A stretch of 7,125 nt of DNA from Gammaproteobacteria bacterium (GCA_026998145.1 JALTRC010000609.1:1-7125); one strand, 5' to 3'; shown: positions 1 to 5,441, counted from the stretch's first letter. Numbers and translations: made by a program. The notes: generated by a model from the letters alone, not told the origin.

Positions 1-612
1 GATGAACTGAGCGAATTCGACCGGCATGTGCTGGATGTACTGCGTGAACCCCTTGAAACCGGCCACATCACCATTTCACGGGCTGCCCGGCAGGCCGAAT
101 TTCCCGCTCGCTTCCAGCTGATCGCCGCCATGAATCCCTGCCCTCAGGGTTATAGCTGCGATGGCAAAGAACTTTGCCAATGTACTCCTGAGCAACAACA
201 ACGGCACAGATCCCGCATCTCCGCTCCCCTACTGGACCGCATCGACATACATATAGAGGTCCCCAGAGTCAGCCAGGATATTTTGCAATCAGCCCAAACA
301 CCTGGCGAAGAAACATCAAAACAGATGCTTCAACAGGTTACCGCCGCCTATCAGATACAGCTAACGCGAGCCGGCAAGGCCAATGCAGAACTTGGCAGCA
401 GGGAAGTGGAACAATACTGTGCATTACAGGATCAGGACAGGGCGCTGCTTAATCAGGCAATGGAGCGCTTAAAATTATCCGCCCGCGCCTATCACCGAAT
501 TCTCAAACTGGCCCGCACCATAGCCGATCTGGATGGCTGCCAGAACATACAAAGCCAGCATTTGAGCGAAGCCATTTCCTACCGTAGCCTGGACAGATTA
601 ATGACAAACTAG
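1..612 (+). CDS. comM: ComM/YifB family AAA+ ATPase, 3' part (5' end outside window)
   Basis: The reading frame is open from base 1 and ends at TAG 610-612, giving 203 visible residues of a protein usually about 500 long. It starts within the Walker B region (DELSEF, residues 1-6, matching the family's FLDELPEF). An AAMNPCP sensor-1 segment follows at about residues 43-49, then a Cys-rich loop (CPQGYSC...CQC) and RISAPLLDRIDIHIEVP at about 74-90, typical of Mg-chelatase-like ATPases. The last 70 residues (SREVEQYC, LKLSARAYHRILKLARTIADLD, EAISYRSLDRL) match the Mg_chelatase C-terminal domain. Family knowledge: ComM is a hexameric cytoplasmic helicase that promotes branch migration during integration of transforming DNA. 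It is not a true magnesium chelatase, despite some annotations. The GTG at 28 lies inside the conserved domain and is not the start. The Walker A motif lies upstream and cannot be checked. Confidence 0.93.
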   Translation, partial: DELSEFDRHVLDVLREPLETGHITISRAARQAEFPARFQLIAAMNPCPQGYSCDGKELCQCTPEQQQRHRSRISAPLLDRIDIHIEVPRVSQDILQSAQTPGEETSKQMLQQVTAAYQIQLTRAGKANAELGSREVEQYCALQDQDRALLNQAMERLKLSARAYHRILKLARTIADLDGCQNIQSQHLSEAISYRSLDRLMTN

Positions 613-649
613 CACCGAACCCCATAAACAGGTATCCTATGCCACCTTC

Positions 650-726
650 GCGCCCTTAGCTCAGCTGGATAGAGTGCATCCCTCCGGAGGATGAGGTCAG
701 AGGTTCGAATCCTCTAGGGCGCGCCA
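650..726 (+). tRNA. tRNA-Arg, anticodon CCG
   Basis: A complete cloverleaf of 77 bases including an encoded CCA (724-726). The acceptor stem is GCGCCCT (650-656) with AGGGCGC (716-722), and the discriminator base is G723. The D arm pairs GCTC with GAGT. The anticodon stem pairs CATCC with GGATG around the 7-base loop CTCCGGA, so the anticodon is CCG and reads the arginine codon CGG. The T arm pairs AGAGG with CCTCT around TTCGAAT. The gene begins 37 bp after the comM stop in the same direction, so it could be reached by comM readthrough. A weak -10-like TATCCT at 633-638 is the only promoter hint I see. Confidence 0.97.
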
Positions 727-734
727 TTTTTCTG

Positions 735-763
735 AGCCTGATTTCAGGCTGCCCTGTCAGGGC
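735..763. terminator. Two tandem hairpins between tRNA-Arg and the cyclase gene
   Basis: The first hairpin is AGCCTG (735-740), loop ATTT, CAGGCT (745-750). The second follows directly: GCCCT (751-755), loop GTC, AGGGC (759-763). They lie between convergent transcription units, where a bidirectional terminator or processing signal is expected. Neither is followed by a clean T run on either strand, so intrinsic termination is uncertain. Confidence 0.35.
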
Positions 764-773
764 ATATTATCGA

Positions 774-2609
774 CTAATCCGACAGGCAGGAATCCACCAC
801 GCACTGATTGCGGCCATTTTCTTTGGCTTTATATAAGGCCTGATCCGCCCGCTCAAAAACACTGGACAAAGTATCGTCTTCTTTTTTAAAGCTGCTGATT
901 CCACAGGATATGGTTATGGGCACAGCTTCACCCTGGAAATGAAAGCCACAGTTTGCAACCTGTTCCCGTAACTCATTTACCAGCCGGAGTGTTTCCTCTT
1001 CTTTTGTGCCGGGTAATAACATGACAAATTCTTCGCCGCCAAATCGCGCCAGAAAATCCGTTTCCCGAATACGTTTATTCAGTAGCTGGGCAACGGTTTT
1101 AAGTACTTTATCACCCGCTTTGTGCCCGTACCTGTCATTTACTTTTTTAAAGAAATCCACATCCCATATTGCCAGACTGAGTGGATTTGAAAAACGCTTT
1201 CGCCGGGCAATTTCTTCTTTTGCTTTCTGCTCGTAAAACAGGCGATTGGGAATTCCGGTTAAGGCATCATATAAAGCCTGTTTGTTTTTTTCGACAATAA
1301 CTTTTTTCAGATTGCTGGTTTCATTTTCCAGCTCGAGCATACGCTGTTGCATATCATTTATATTTTTCTGTGCCGATTGATAACGGCTCTGCTCTATAGT
1401 TCGATATTGTTTAATATGTTCTGAGATTGTATCCAGCCGATTTTCAACCGTTTCTTTTAGGGCATTTAATTCTGATGCCTGGGTTATATCATCTCGAATG
1501 GTTTGCACATGACTGGCGACTTTAATATCAAATGCCCTGCCCTCCTGATCGGCTATCTGAAGTTCGGAATTTTCAACTTGTAGAAAACTGTCCATCTCTT
1601 TCAAGCGGGAGGTTATCTGCTGTAAAAATTCTTCGAAGTCGGTTTTTTCTTCCTGCAATCGGCTACGAATAGAATTTATTAAACTGGCGACATCTTTTAA
1701 TAACTTTTTCCAGTCGTCTGCGGATGATTCCTGTTGCAATCGATGACGCATATCTTCCACATCCGACTGCAAATCTGCCGGCACAATTAATTGCTCAAGC
1801 AGCCTTAGTAGTAGCTCCTGTATTGATGGTGAAGCACTATCATATACAGGCGAACTGTCTACTGTTTGTGTTTTACTAATCAGCTGCGCCAGATCAGCAG
1901 AAAGTCGTTCCAGCTCGCTTCGCTCTTTTGCATTCCTTACACTTAATCTGAATGCTGTTAGCTTGCCGCTGGGCGATTGTGCATTGTCCAGCTGCTTTAG
2001 CAGGGATAAAAAACACTGTCTGTATGCTTCCAGATCATCCTGATACTGTACTGTCGTTTTCTCTTCTACGGCTATGCGTTCAGGCTTATCTTCTTTTCCA
2101 AGCAAACGGCCAAGCAATCCCGGTTTTTCAGTTTTCTGCTCGTGCTGTTGCTTCAGGAAGGGCTGGATAAAACTGACTACGTCTGATAATCGCTTTTTTG
2201 CATCTTTATCTGTAGCCTTAGCAAGACTTTTTAGTAATTTATTTTTTGCTTTATCGGATGATAATGGGAAATTCAGACGACTTAACAGATCATGCAATAA
2301 CTGTGTTAGCTGCTGATCTGGCTGTATATTTTTTTCTTCTATTTTAAGTAGTACTTTTGACAGATCGTCAAGAACCAGCTCAAGTTTTGGCTGATTAATA
2401 TCCTTTTTAACTATGCCTCTTATATCTCTAACATATCGGTCAACTGAATCATTATGCCCTTCAGCGGCAAGGCTAAGACGTCCTATGGCTTTTTTTAGGA
2501 TTAACTCAAGACTCTCCCAGTCAGCTTCCTTTTTTTCCAGCTGATCCAGTTGATCGTAATATTTCTGCTTCCAATGCTCTGCACCCTGAGTGGAAGAATG
2601 ATCGACCAT
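774..2609 (-). CDS. dgcH: GGDEF diguanylate cyclase with long coiled-coil N-terminus (DgcH-like)
   Basis: A 611-residue cytoplasmic protein with no signal peptide or membrane segment. The C-terminal GGDEF domain (about 445-600) has DALTGIPNR at 448-456, a metal-binding Asp in DVDFFKKVND (about 483-492), the active site GGEEF at 524-528 and an RETD motif at 515-518, five residues upstream. RETD fits the RxxD inhibitory I-site, so a catalytically competent cyclase (2 GTP to c-di-GMP) with product inhibition is inferred. Residues about 1-160 and 190-320 are helical and charged, with WKQKYYDQLDQLEKKE and RLSLAAEG near the N-terminus. Residues about 320-445 look like coiled coil leading into the GGDEF domain, probably for dimerisation. 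The start is well supported: GGAGG (2615-2619) lies 5 bases before ATG. The name rests on remembered synteny and N-terminal resemblance to P. aeruginosa PA5487 (DgcH). The N-terminal ligand or partner is unknown. The gene looks richer in A+T than polA. Confidence 0.9.
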   Translation of the reverse strand: MVDHSSTQGAEHWKQKYYDQLDQLEKKEADWESLELILKKAIGRLSLAAEGHNDSVDRYVRDIRGIVKKDINQPKLELVLDDLSKVLLKIEEKNIQPDQQLTQLLHDLLSRLNFPLSSDKAKNKLLKSLAKATDKDAKKRLSDVVSFIQPFLKQQHEQKTEKPGLLGRLLGKEDKPERIAVEEKTTVQYQDDLEAYRQCFLSLLKQLDNAQSPSGKLTAFRLSVRNAKERSELERLSADLAQLISKTQTVDSSPVYDSASPSIQELLLRLLEQLIVPADLQSDVEDMRHRLQQESSADDWKKLLKDVASLINSIRSRLQEEKTDFEEFLQQITSRLKEMDSFLQVENSELQIADQEGRAFDIKVASHVQTIRDDITQASELNALKETVENRLDTISEHIKQYRTIEQSRYQSAQKNINDMQQRMLELENETSNLKKVIVEKNKQALYDALTGIPNRLFYEQKAKEEIARRKRFSNPLSLAIWDVDFFKKVNDRYGHKAGDKVLKTVAQLLNKRIRETDFLARFGGEEFVMLLPGTKEEETLRLVNELREQVANCGFHFQGEAVPITISCGISSFKKEDDTLSSVFERADQALYKAKENGRNQCVVDSCLSD

Positions 2610-2643
2610 ACTCGCCTCCGCGCGGGTTTTTATTCAAATATAC

Positions 2644-2662
2644 AAGCCCGACTCACGGGCTT
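2644..2662 (-). terminator. Probable dsbA terminator
   Basis: A perfect 7-bp stem, AAGCCCG (2644-2650) and CGGGCTT (2656-2662), with a 5-base loop, lies 66 bp past the dsbA stop. On the minus strand AAAA precedes the stem and GTATATTTG follows it, so the U tract is imperfect. It would separate dsbA from the downstream cyclase gene, leaving little room for a cyclase promoter. That promoter may lie upstream of the hairpin, making the hairpin an attenuator-like partial terminator. Confidence 0.5.
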
Positions 2663-2727
2663 TTAAAGAATCTCTAAAATTCTGAACAAAGTAATTTGCA
2701 TGCAGAATTATCAAACGGCTGCTGACG

Positions 2728-3348
2728 CTATCTGGATTCTTTTTTAATCAGGTAGCTGGCAATATCAACCATGTTTTTAAAGCTACCGGCTTTTTCACCG
2801 GTTACAATATATTTGCCATTTACGGCCAGCATCGGTACCCCATGTAAATTATATTCACGGGATAACTGGGCCGCCTTTCTCGCCCGCATTTCGACGCCAA
2901 AAGAATTCATAGTGTCCAGAAACAGCTTTTTATCTACGCCTTTAGATGCCAGAAAATCGGCTATTTTATCTTTGGTGAACAAACGTTTTCTATCAACGTG
3001 TATCGCATTAAATAATGCTTCATGATATTGCTCACCCTTACCCATCATCTCCAGCGCATAATAGGTTTTTGTATGCACCATCCATTTAGGATTAAGGGGT
3101 GCGGGTATGCGAATAAATTTTACATTAGAAGGCAGCTTTTTAACCCAGGCAGATAAGGTGGGTTCAAATTTAAAACAGTGGGGGCAGCCATACCAGAAAA
3201 ACTCCAGCACCTCGATCTTATCACCCGTCTGGGTTTTAACCGGTTTGCTTAATACTTCATAATCCACACCTGCATCATATTCTTTTGCCATTACAACTAA
3301 TGGCAACAGCATTAAAATCCACAACACTTGCTGGTATATTTTTTTCAT
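2728..3348 (-). CDS. dsbA: Periplasmic thiol:disulfide oxidoreductase DsbA
   Basis: A 206-residue protein of normal DsbA length. Residues 1-21 form a signal peptide: MKK, a hydrophobic core (VLWILMLLPLVV) and a probable cleavage near MA/KEY. The thioredoxin-fold active site is CPHC at 55-58, preceded by EFFWYG. The cis-proline loop is GVP at 170-172. The region between (about 64-165) matches the helical insertion of DsbA. Family role: introduces disulfides into exported proteins and is re-oxidised by DsbB in the inner membrane. An in-frame ATG 14 codons upstream (3388-3390) would make a longer product, but AGGGGA (3356-3361) sits 7 bases before the ATG chosen here and the signal peptide begins there. 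It lies between the cytochrome c4 and cyclase genes on the same strand. DsbA next to cytochrome c4 is a conserved pairing in pseudomonads, and both proteins are exported to the periplasm. Confidence 0.96.
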   Translation of the reverse strand: MKKIYQQVLWILMLLPLVVMAKEYDAGVDYEVLSKPVKTQTGDKIEVLEFFWYGCPHCFKFEPTLSAWVKKLPSNVKFIRIPAPLNPKWMVHTKTYYALEMMGKGEQYHEALFNAIHVDRKRLFTKDKIADFLASKGVDKKLFLDTMNSFGVEMRARKAAQLSREYNLHGVPMLAVNGKYIVTGEKAGSFKNMVDIASYLIKKESR

Positions 3349-3355
3349 TATTATT

Positions 3356-3361
3356 TCCCCT
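3356..3361 (-). promoter_or_regulatory. dsbA ribosome binding site
   Basis: AGGGGA on the minus strand, 7 bases before the ATG at 3346-3348. It decides the start of dsbA in favour of the internal methionine, because it lies inside the longer in-frame reading. Confidence 0.8.
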
Positions 3362-3379
3362 AAAAAATTCTCAGACCAT

Positions 3380-3412
3380 CGGTATAGCAATTAATTTCAT
3401 TGAATTATGCCA
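3380..3412 (-). promoter_or_regulatory. Candidate dsbA promoter region
   Basis: Because a strong terminator ends the cytochrome c4 unit at 3438-3463, dsbA probably has its own promoter in the 90 bp before its start. Two extended -10-like elements are visible on the minus strand: TGGCATAAT (3404-3412) and TGCTATACC (3380-3388). Neither has a good -35 box at 17 bp, so the exact promoter is unresolved. Confidence 0.3.
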
Positions 3413-3437
3413 CAGCAAAATAAAATCACACCATAAA

Positions 3438-3463
3438 AAAAGGGTGACCTAAGCCACCCTTTT
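3438..3463 (-). terminator. Rho-independent terminator of the cytochrome c4 gene
   Basis: A 9-bp stem, AAAAGGGTG (3438-3446) with CACCCTTTT (3455-3463), and an 8-base loop. On the minus strand the stem runs into a T tract (complement of the A run from 3435). It starts 23 bp past the cytochrome stop, a textbook position. It separates the cytochrome c4 and dsbA transcription units. Confidence 0.88.
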
Positions 3464-3485
3464 CTCAAGCATATTAATGCTCGCT

Positions 3486-4094
3486 TTACTTCATACCGGC
3501 AATATAGTTGGCAACCGCTTCAATTTCCCTGTCGCTCATATGCTCAGCCACTTTACGCATCATGGTGTTGGGATCATTCGCACGGGAGCCATCACGGAAA
3601 GCTTTTAGCTGCTTGATTGTATAAGCCGCATGCTGACCAGCCAGTGATGGGAACCTGGCCGCTGGATTACCCTTGCCTGTAGGGCCATGACAGCCAGAAC
3701 AGGCCGGCACATGGGTTGAGCTATTACCACCACGGAACATTTCCTGACCCAGGCCAACCTTGGCTTCATCATCCGCCTTGCCTTCTGCCGCTGGTTTGCT
3801 GGCAAAAAAAGCAGCCAGATCTGCCATATCTTCTTCTGTTAAAGCAGCAACCATGCCCGCCATTGTAGCGTCTGTACGCTTGTTGCTTTTAAAATCGGCC
3901 AATTGCTTGGCAATGTAACTTGCATGTTGTCCCGCCAGATTGGGGAACATATTGGCAACACTCTTACCATCAGCACCGTGACAACCGGCACACATGGCTG
4001 ATTTACCTTCTCCAGCCGCTGCATCGCCTGCTGCCATCGCGCTATTTGCACCCATTAACAGACCAAACGCTGCAATCAGTAACTTGAATTTCAT
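3486..4094 (-). CDS. cc4: Diheme cytochrome c4
   Basis: A 202-residue exported protein. The signal peptide is residues 1 to about 21 (MKFKLLIAAFGLLMG, cleavage near AMA/AGD). Two class I cytochrome c domains follow, each with a CxxCH heme site: CAGCH at 35-39 and CSGCH at 132-136. The halves are an internal duplication, seen in FPNLAGQHASYIAKQL (about 50-65) and FPSLAGQHAAYTIKQL (about 148-163). Candidate axial Met ligands lie in TMAGM (77-81) and TMMRK (177-181). Family role: a periplasmic electron carrier, often membrane-associated, that passes electrons from the bc1 complex to terminal oxidases. The start is the ATG with GGAG (4103-4106) 8 bases upstream. An in-frame ATG nine codons earlier would place this ribosome binding site inside the gene and spoil the signal peptide, so it was not used. 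It is divergent from engB and followed by a strong terminator. Confidence 0.96.
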   Translation of the reverse strand: MKFKLLIAAFGLLMGANSAMAAGDAAAGEGKSAMCAGCHGADGKSVANMFPNLAGQHASYIAKQLADFKSNKRTDATMAGMVAALTEEDMADLAAFFASKPAAEGKADDEAKVGLGQEMFRGGNSSTHVPACSGCHGPTGKGNPAARFPSLAGQHAAYTIKQLKAFRDGSRANDPNTMMRKVAEHMSDREIEAVANYIAGMK

Positions 4095-4102
4095 TGTTGT
4101 TT

Positions 4103-4106
4103 CTCC
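4103..4106 (-). promoter_or_regulatory. Cytochrome c4 ribosome binding site
   Basis: GGAG on the minus strand, 8 bases from the ATG at 4092-4094. It supports the shorter start that begins the signal peptide at MKFKLL. Confidence 0.75.
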
Positions 4107-4315
4107 ACACCCATAAGGCATCTAGTGATTGTCACACATTACATATCTCAAACAGCCCCATGCCGGTATTTACACAGTATGGTAATCGAGCCGTTTAAAA
4201 AGTGGCGCAAGTCTACAACAGATGGGCGTTTTCGGCAATTTGCACAGGCTTAAAAAGTGCAGATTCAGCGCTTTCAGGGTAATATTTCGCCAATTTATTG
4301 ATATAGCGCTTTAAT

Positions 4316-4972
4316 ATGAAACATCTTTATCGTCAGGCCAGCTTTCTGACCAGTGCCAGCAAAGCCAGCCAGTTTCCCGGAGGGGATGCCCTTGAAGTTG
4401 CCTTTGCAGGCCGCTCCAACGCAGGAAAATCCAGCGCCATCAATACCCTGTGCCAGCAAAAGGGTCTGGCCCGCATCAGTAAGACACCTGGCCGCACCCA
4501 GCTGATTAACTTTTTCTCTCTGGGTGAGGACTACCGGCTGGTGGATCTACCCGGCTATGGCTATGCCAAAGTCCCTGAAAAAGTCCGCCGGGAATGGCAG
4601 AAACTAATGGAAGATTATTTAAGTGAGCGGCCTGTGCTAGCCGGACTGGTAATGATTATGGATATTCGCCACCCCCTGAAAGAATATGATATTCAGATGC
4701 TGGAATGGTGCCGTTATTTTAATACCCCCTGCCACATTCTGTTGACCAAGGCCGATAAACTTAAAAAAGGCCCGGCCAGTCAGTCGCTGATGAAAGTGAC
4801 AAAAACCCTTAAAGAACTTGAACTGGACGCCAGTGTACAGATGTTTTCGGCCTTAAAAAATCAGGGCGTTCCAGAACTGGTTAAAGTGCTTAATAACTGG
4901 TTTGGTATGGATGAGTCGGGGCCGGAGAGGCTTAAAAATTCCCCGGCTCTGGGAGAGCCGGGGGAACTCTGA
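4316..4972 (+). CDS. engB: Ribosome biogenesis GTPase EngB (YihA/YsxC)
   Basis: A 218-residue TrmE-Era-EngA-EngB-Septin (TEES) family GTPase. All GTPase motifs are present: G1 GRSNAGKS at 32-39, G2 around Thr61 in SKTPGRTQ (55-62), G3 DLPG at 77-80, G4 TKAD at 144-147 and G5 SALK at 178-181. Family role: an essential or near-essential cytoplasmic GTPase that assists assembly of the large ribosomal subunit. ATG 4316 is the only plausible start because an in-frame TAG lies 12 bases upstream, yet no Shine-Dalgarno sequence precedes it. The C-terminus extends about 20 residues beyond the usual end (after NNWFG) with a Pro/Gly/Glu-rich tail. The DNA of that tail forms the minus-strand terminator hairpin of a predicted sRNA. 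The gene is divergent from cytochrome c4 and convergent with polA, as in many gammaproteobacteria. Confidence 0.96.
   Translation: MKHLYRQASFLTSASKASQFPGGDALEVAFAGRSNAGKSSAINTLCQQKGLARISKTPGRTQLINFFSLGEDYRLVDLPGYGYAKVPEKVRREWQKLMEDYLSERPVLAGLVMIMDIRHPLKEYDIQMLEWCRYFNTPCHILLTKADKLKKGPASQSLMKVTKTLKELELDASVQMFSALKNQGVPELVKVLNNWFGMDESGPERLKNSPALGEPGEL
4934..4966 (-). terminator. Strong Rho-independent terminator on the minus strand, inside the engB 3' end
   Basis: Read on the minus strand, the left arm (4966-4954) and right arm (4950-4939) form a 12-bp stem with one bulged C and a CCC loop (core CCCCGGCTCT/AGAGCCGGGG). It is followed directly by TTTTT (4938-4934). On the plus strand the hairpin has no T run after it, so it terminates transcription coming from the polA side. 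It overlaps the last codons of engB, whose stop is at 4970-4972. Confidence 0.85.
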
Positions 4973-5077
4973 GGAATGCTTGGGGTAACAGACCTCAATA
5001 TTGCCCACCCAGGGAGGCGGATGGGCTTGCGCCGGGCTTAGCGCAATACAAAAACATGAAAAAAACGCTTCTGCTGG
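4934..5077 (-). ncRNA. Predicted Spot 42/ErsA-position small RNA (polA-engB gap)
   Basis: A transcript of about 145 nt is inferred. Visible on the minus strand, in order: a U-rich 5' part (T runs at about 5061-5067 and 5052-5056), the hairpin TTGCGC/GCGCAA (5046-5041 with 5032-5027), and an 8-bp stem GCCCATCC/GGGTGGGC (5026-5019 with 5010-5003) whose loop is GCCTCCCT. A weaker TGAGG/CCTCA pairing (4997-4993 with 4974-4970) and the strong terminator ending at 4934 follow. Established knowledge: Spot 42 (spf) in enterics and ErsA in P. aeruginosa are Hfq-dependent sRNAs encoded in this same gap. Inference: this is a positional counterpart. I cannot align it convincingly to Spot 42, and the 5' end depends on an uncertain promoter. 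The alternative is an extended polA 3' UTR ending at this terminator. Confidence 0.6.
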
Positions 5078-5082
5078 TAAGA

Positions 5083-5111
5083 GAGTTAAGTTGATATTGC
5101 ACTTAAGTCAA
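5083..5111 (-). promoter_or_regulatory. Candidate promoter of the predicted sRNA
   Basis: On the minus strand, TTGACT (5111-5106) is a good -35 match. It is followed after 16 bp by TTAACT (5089-5084) or after 17 bp by TAACTC, both weak -10 matches. A start near 5077 would give a transcript of about 145 nt. I did not find a convincing AlgU-type box. An activator or another sigma factor could compensate for the weak -10. Confidence 0.33.
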
Positions 5112-5194
5112 ATATAGCTGACCAGTGGTAGGTTTCTTTGTATTAGTGTGCTTTGACGCAGAAGTACTAAGGATGCGAAGGAAATGCAGGTATT

Positions 5195-5215
5195 TTTTGA
5201 CGCAGAGGCACAGAG
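5195..5215 (+). repeat. Left arm of perfect 21-bp inverted repeat
   Basis: Four T's followed by GACGCAGAGGCACAGAG. The exact reverse complement is at 5469-5489, 253 bp further on. The 9-mer GACGCAGAG recurs 16 bp later (5215-5223), and a diverged copy (TTTGACGCAGA) lies at 5152-5162, so the motif has been copied more than twice here. Confidence 0.9.
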
Positions 5216-5263
5216 ACGCAGAGTTTTTTATTAATAAATATGAGAAGCAGCTAATAACGGTCA

Positions 5264-5284
5264 TTCCGGGGCTTTTGGCTGGAA
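5264..5284. repeat. Imperfect GTCATTCC-type hairpin
   Basis: TTCCGG (5264-5269) pairs with CTGGAA (5279-5284), with one G-T pair and a 9-base loop, following GGTCA. It resembles a decayed copy of the GTCATTCC...GGAAT palindromes scattered in many proteobacterial genomes. This assignment is from memory and weak. It overlaps the next hairpin, so the two are mutually exclusive. Confidence 0.35.
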
Positions 5285-5302
5285 ACAATATTTCCAGCTT
5301 TT
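5278..5302 (+). terminator. Plus-strand terminator-like hairpin, possibly ending engB transcripts
   Basis: An 8-bp stem, GCTGGAAA (5278-5285) with TTTCCAGC (5291-5298), a CAATA loop and then TTTTAAATAA. The T run is on the plus strand only. It is the first plus-strand intrinsic-terminator-like structure after engB, about 305 bp past its stop, so engB mRNA could run antisense through the sRNA gene to this point. Confidence 0.5.
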
Positions 5303-5306
5303 AAAT

Positions 5307-5346
5307 AAACCTCCCCCTTTTTCAAAGGGGGAATGAGGGGGATTTA
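5307..5346 (+). repeat. CCCCC/GGGGG hairpin repeat, copy A
   Basis: The core hairpin is CCCCCTTT (5313-5320), loop TTC, AAAGGGGG (5324-5331), followed by a second G run (GAGGGGGATTT, 5335-5345). This pattern resembles short intergenic palindromes I recall from several bacterial groups. A diverged copy in the opposite orientation is copy B at 5396-5441. Confidence 0.75.
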
Positions 5347-5395
5347 AAAACTTTCAGCTTTGAATCTTTTATCAATACAGCGTTTTAACCTGAAC

Positions 5396-5441
5396 GATTT
5401 CAAATCTCCCCCGACCCCTCTTTGCTAAAGAGGGGAGCTTA
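5396..5441 (-). repeat. CCCCC/GGGGG hairpin repeat, copy B (inverted relative to copy A)
   Basis: A 9-bp hairpin, CCCCTCTTT (5415-5423), loop GCT, AAAGAGGGG (5427-5435), preceded by AAATCTCCCCC. Its reverse complement follows the same plan as copy A (CTCCCC, T run, CAAAG, GGGG, GGGGGA, TTT). Differences on the left arm of the hairpin are matched on the right, so pairing is preserved. A small TGGGG/CCCCA hairpin follows at 5446-5461. Confidence 0.75.

Noticed and set aside
1..612. comM as a truncated pseudogene
   Set aside because: The visible part is intact, with all expected C-terminal motifs. The missing 5' end is due only to the window edge.
1006..2316. Plus-strand open frames opposite the cyclase
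   Set aside because: They are antisense to a conserved domain protein and have no family resemblance.
3605..4051. Open frames of 66 and 70 codons inside cytochrome c4
   Set aside because: They are out-of-frame readings of a well-supported cytochrome gene and have no domain or ribosome binding site.
4941..4963. GC-rich hairpin as the terminator of engB itself
   Set aside because: The hairpin lies before the engB stop codon and has no T run on the plus strand. The T run is on the minus strand.
5083..5111. AlgU (sigma-22) type promoter for the sRNA, as known for ErsA
   Set aside because: TGACTT partly matches the -35 box, but no TCTGA-like -10 lies at the required spacing.
5195..5223. Possible CRISPR-like repeat array
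   Set aside because: Two short copies with a 7-bp gap and one inverted copy do not form regular repeats and spacers, and no cas genes are present.
5103..5288. 61-codon minus-strand open frame in the engB-polA gap
   Set aside because: It lies across the GACGCAGAG repeats and the sRNA promoter, resembles no protein family I know and has low-complexity content. It is best explained as chance.
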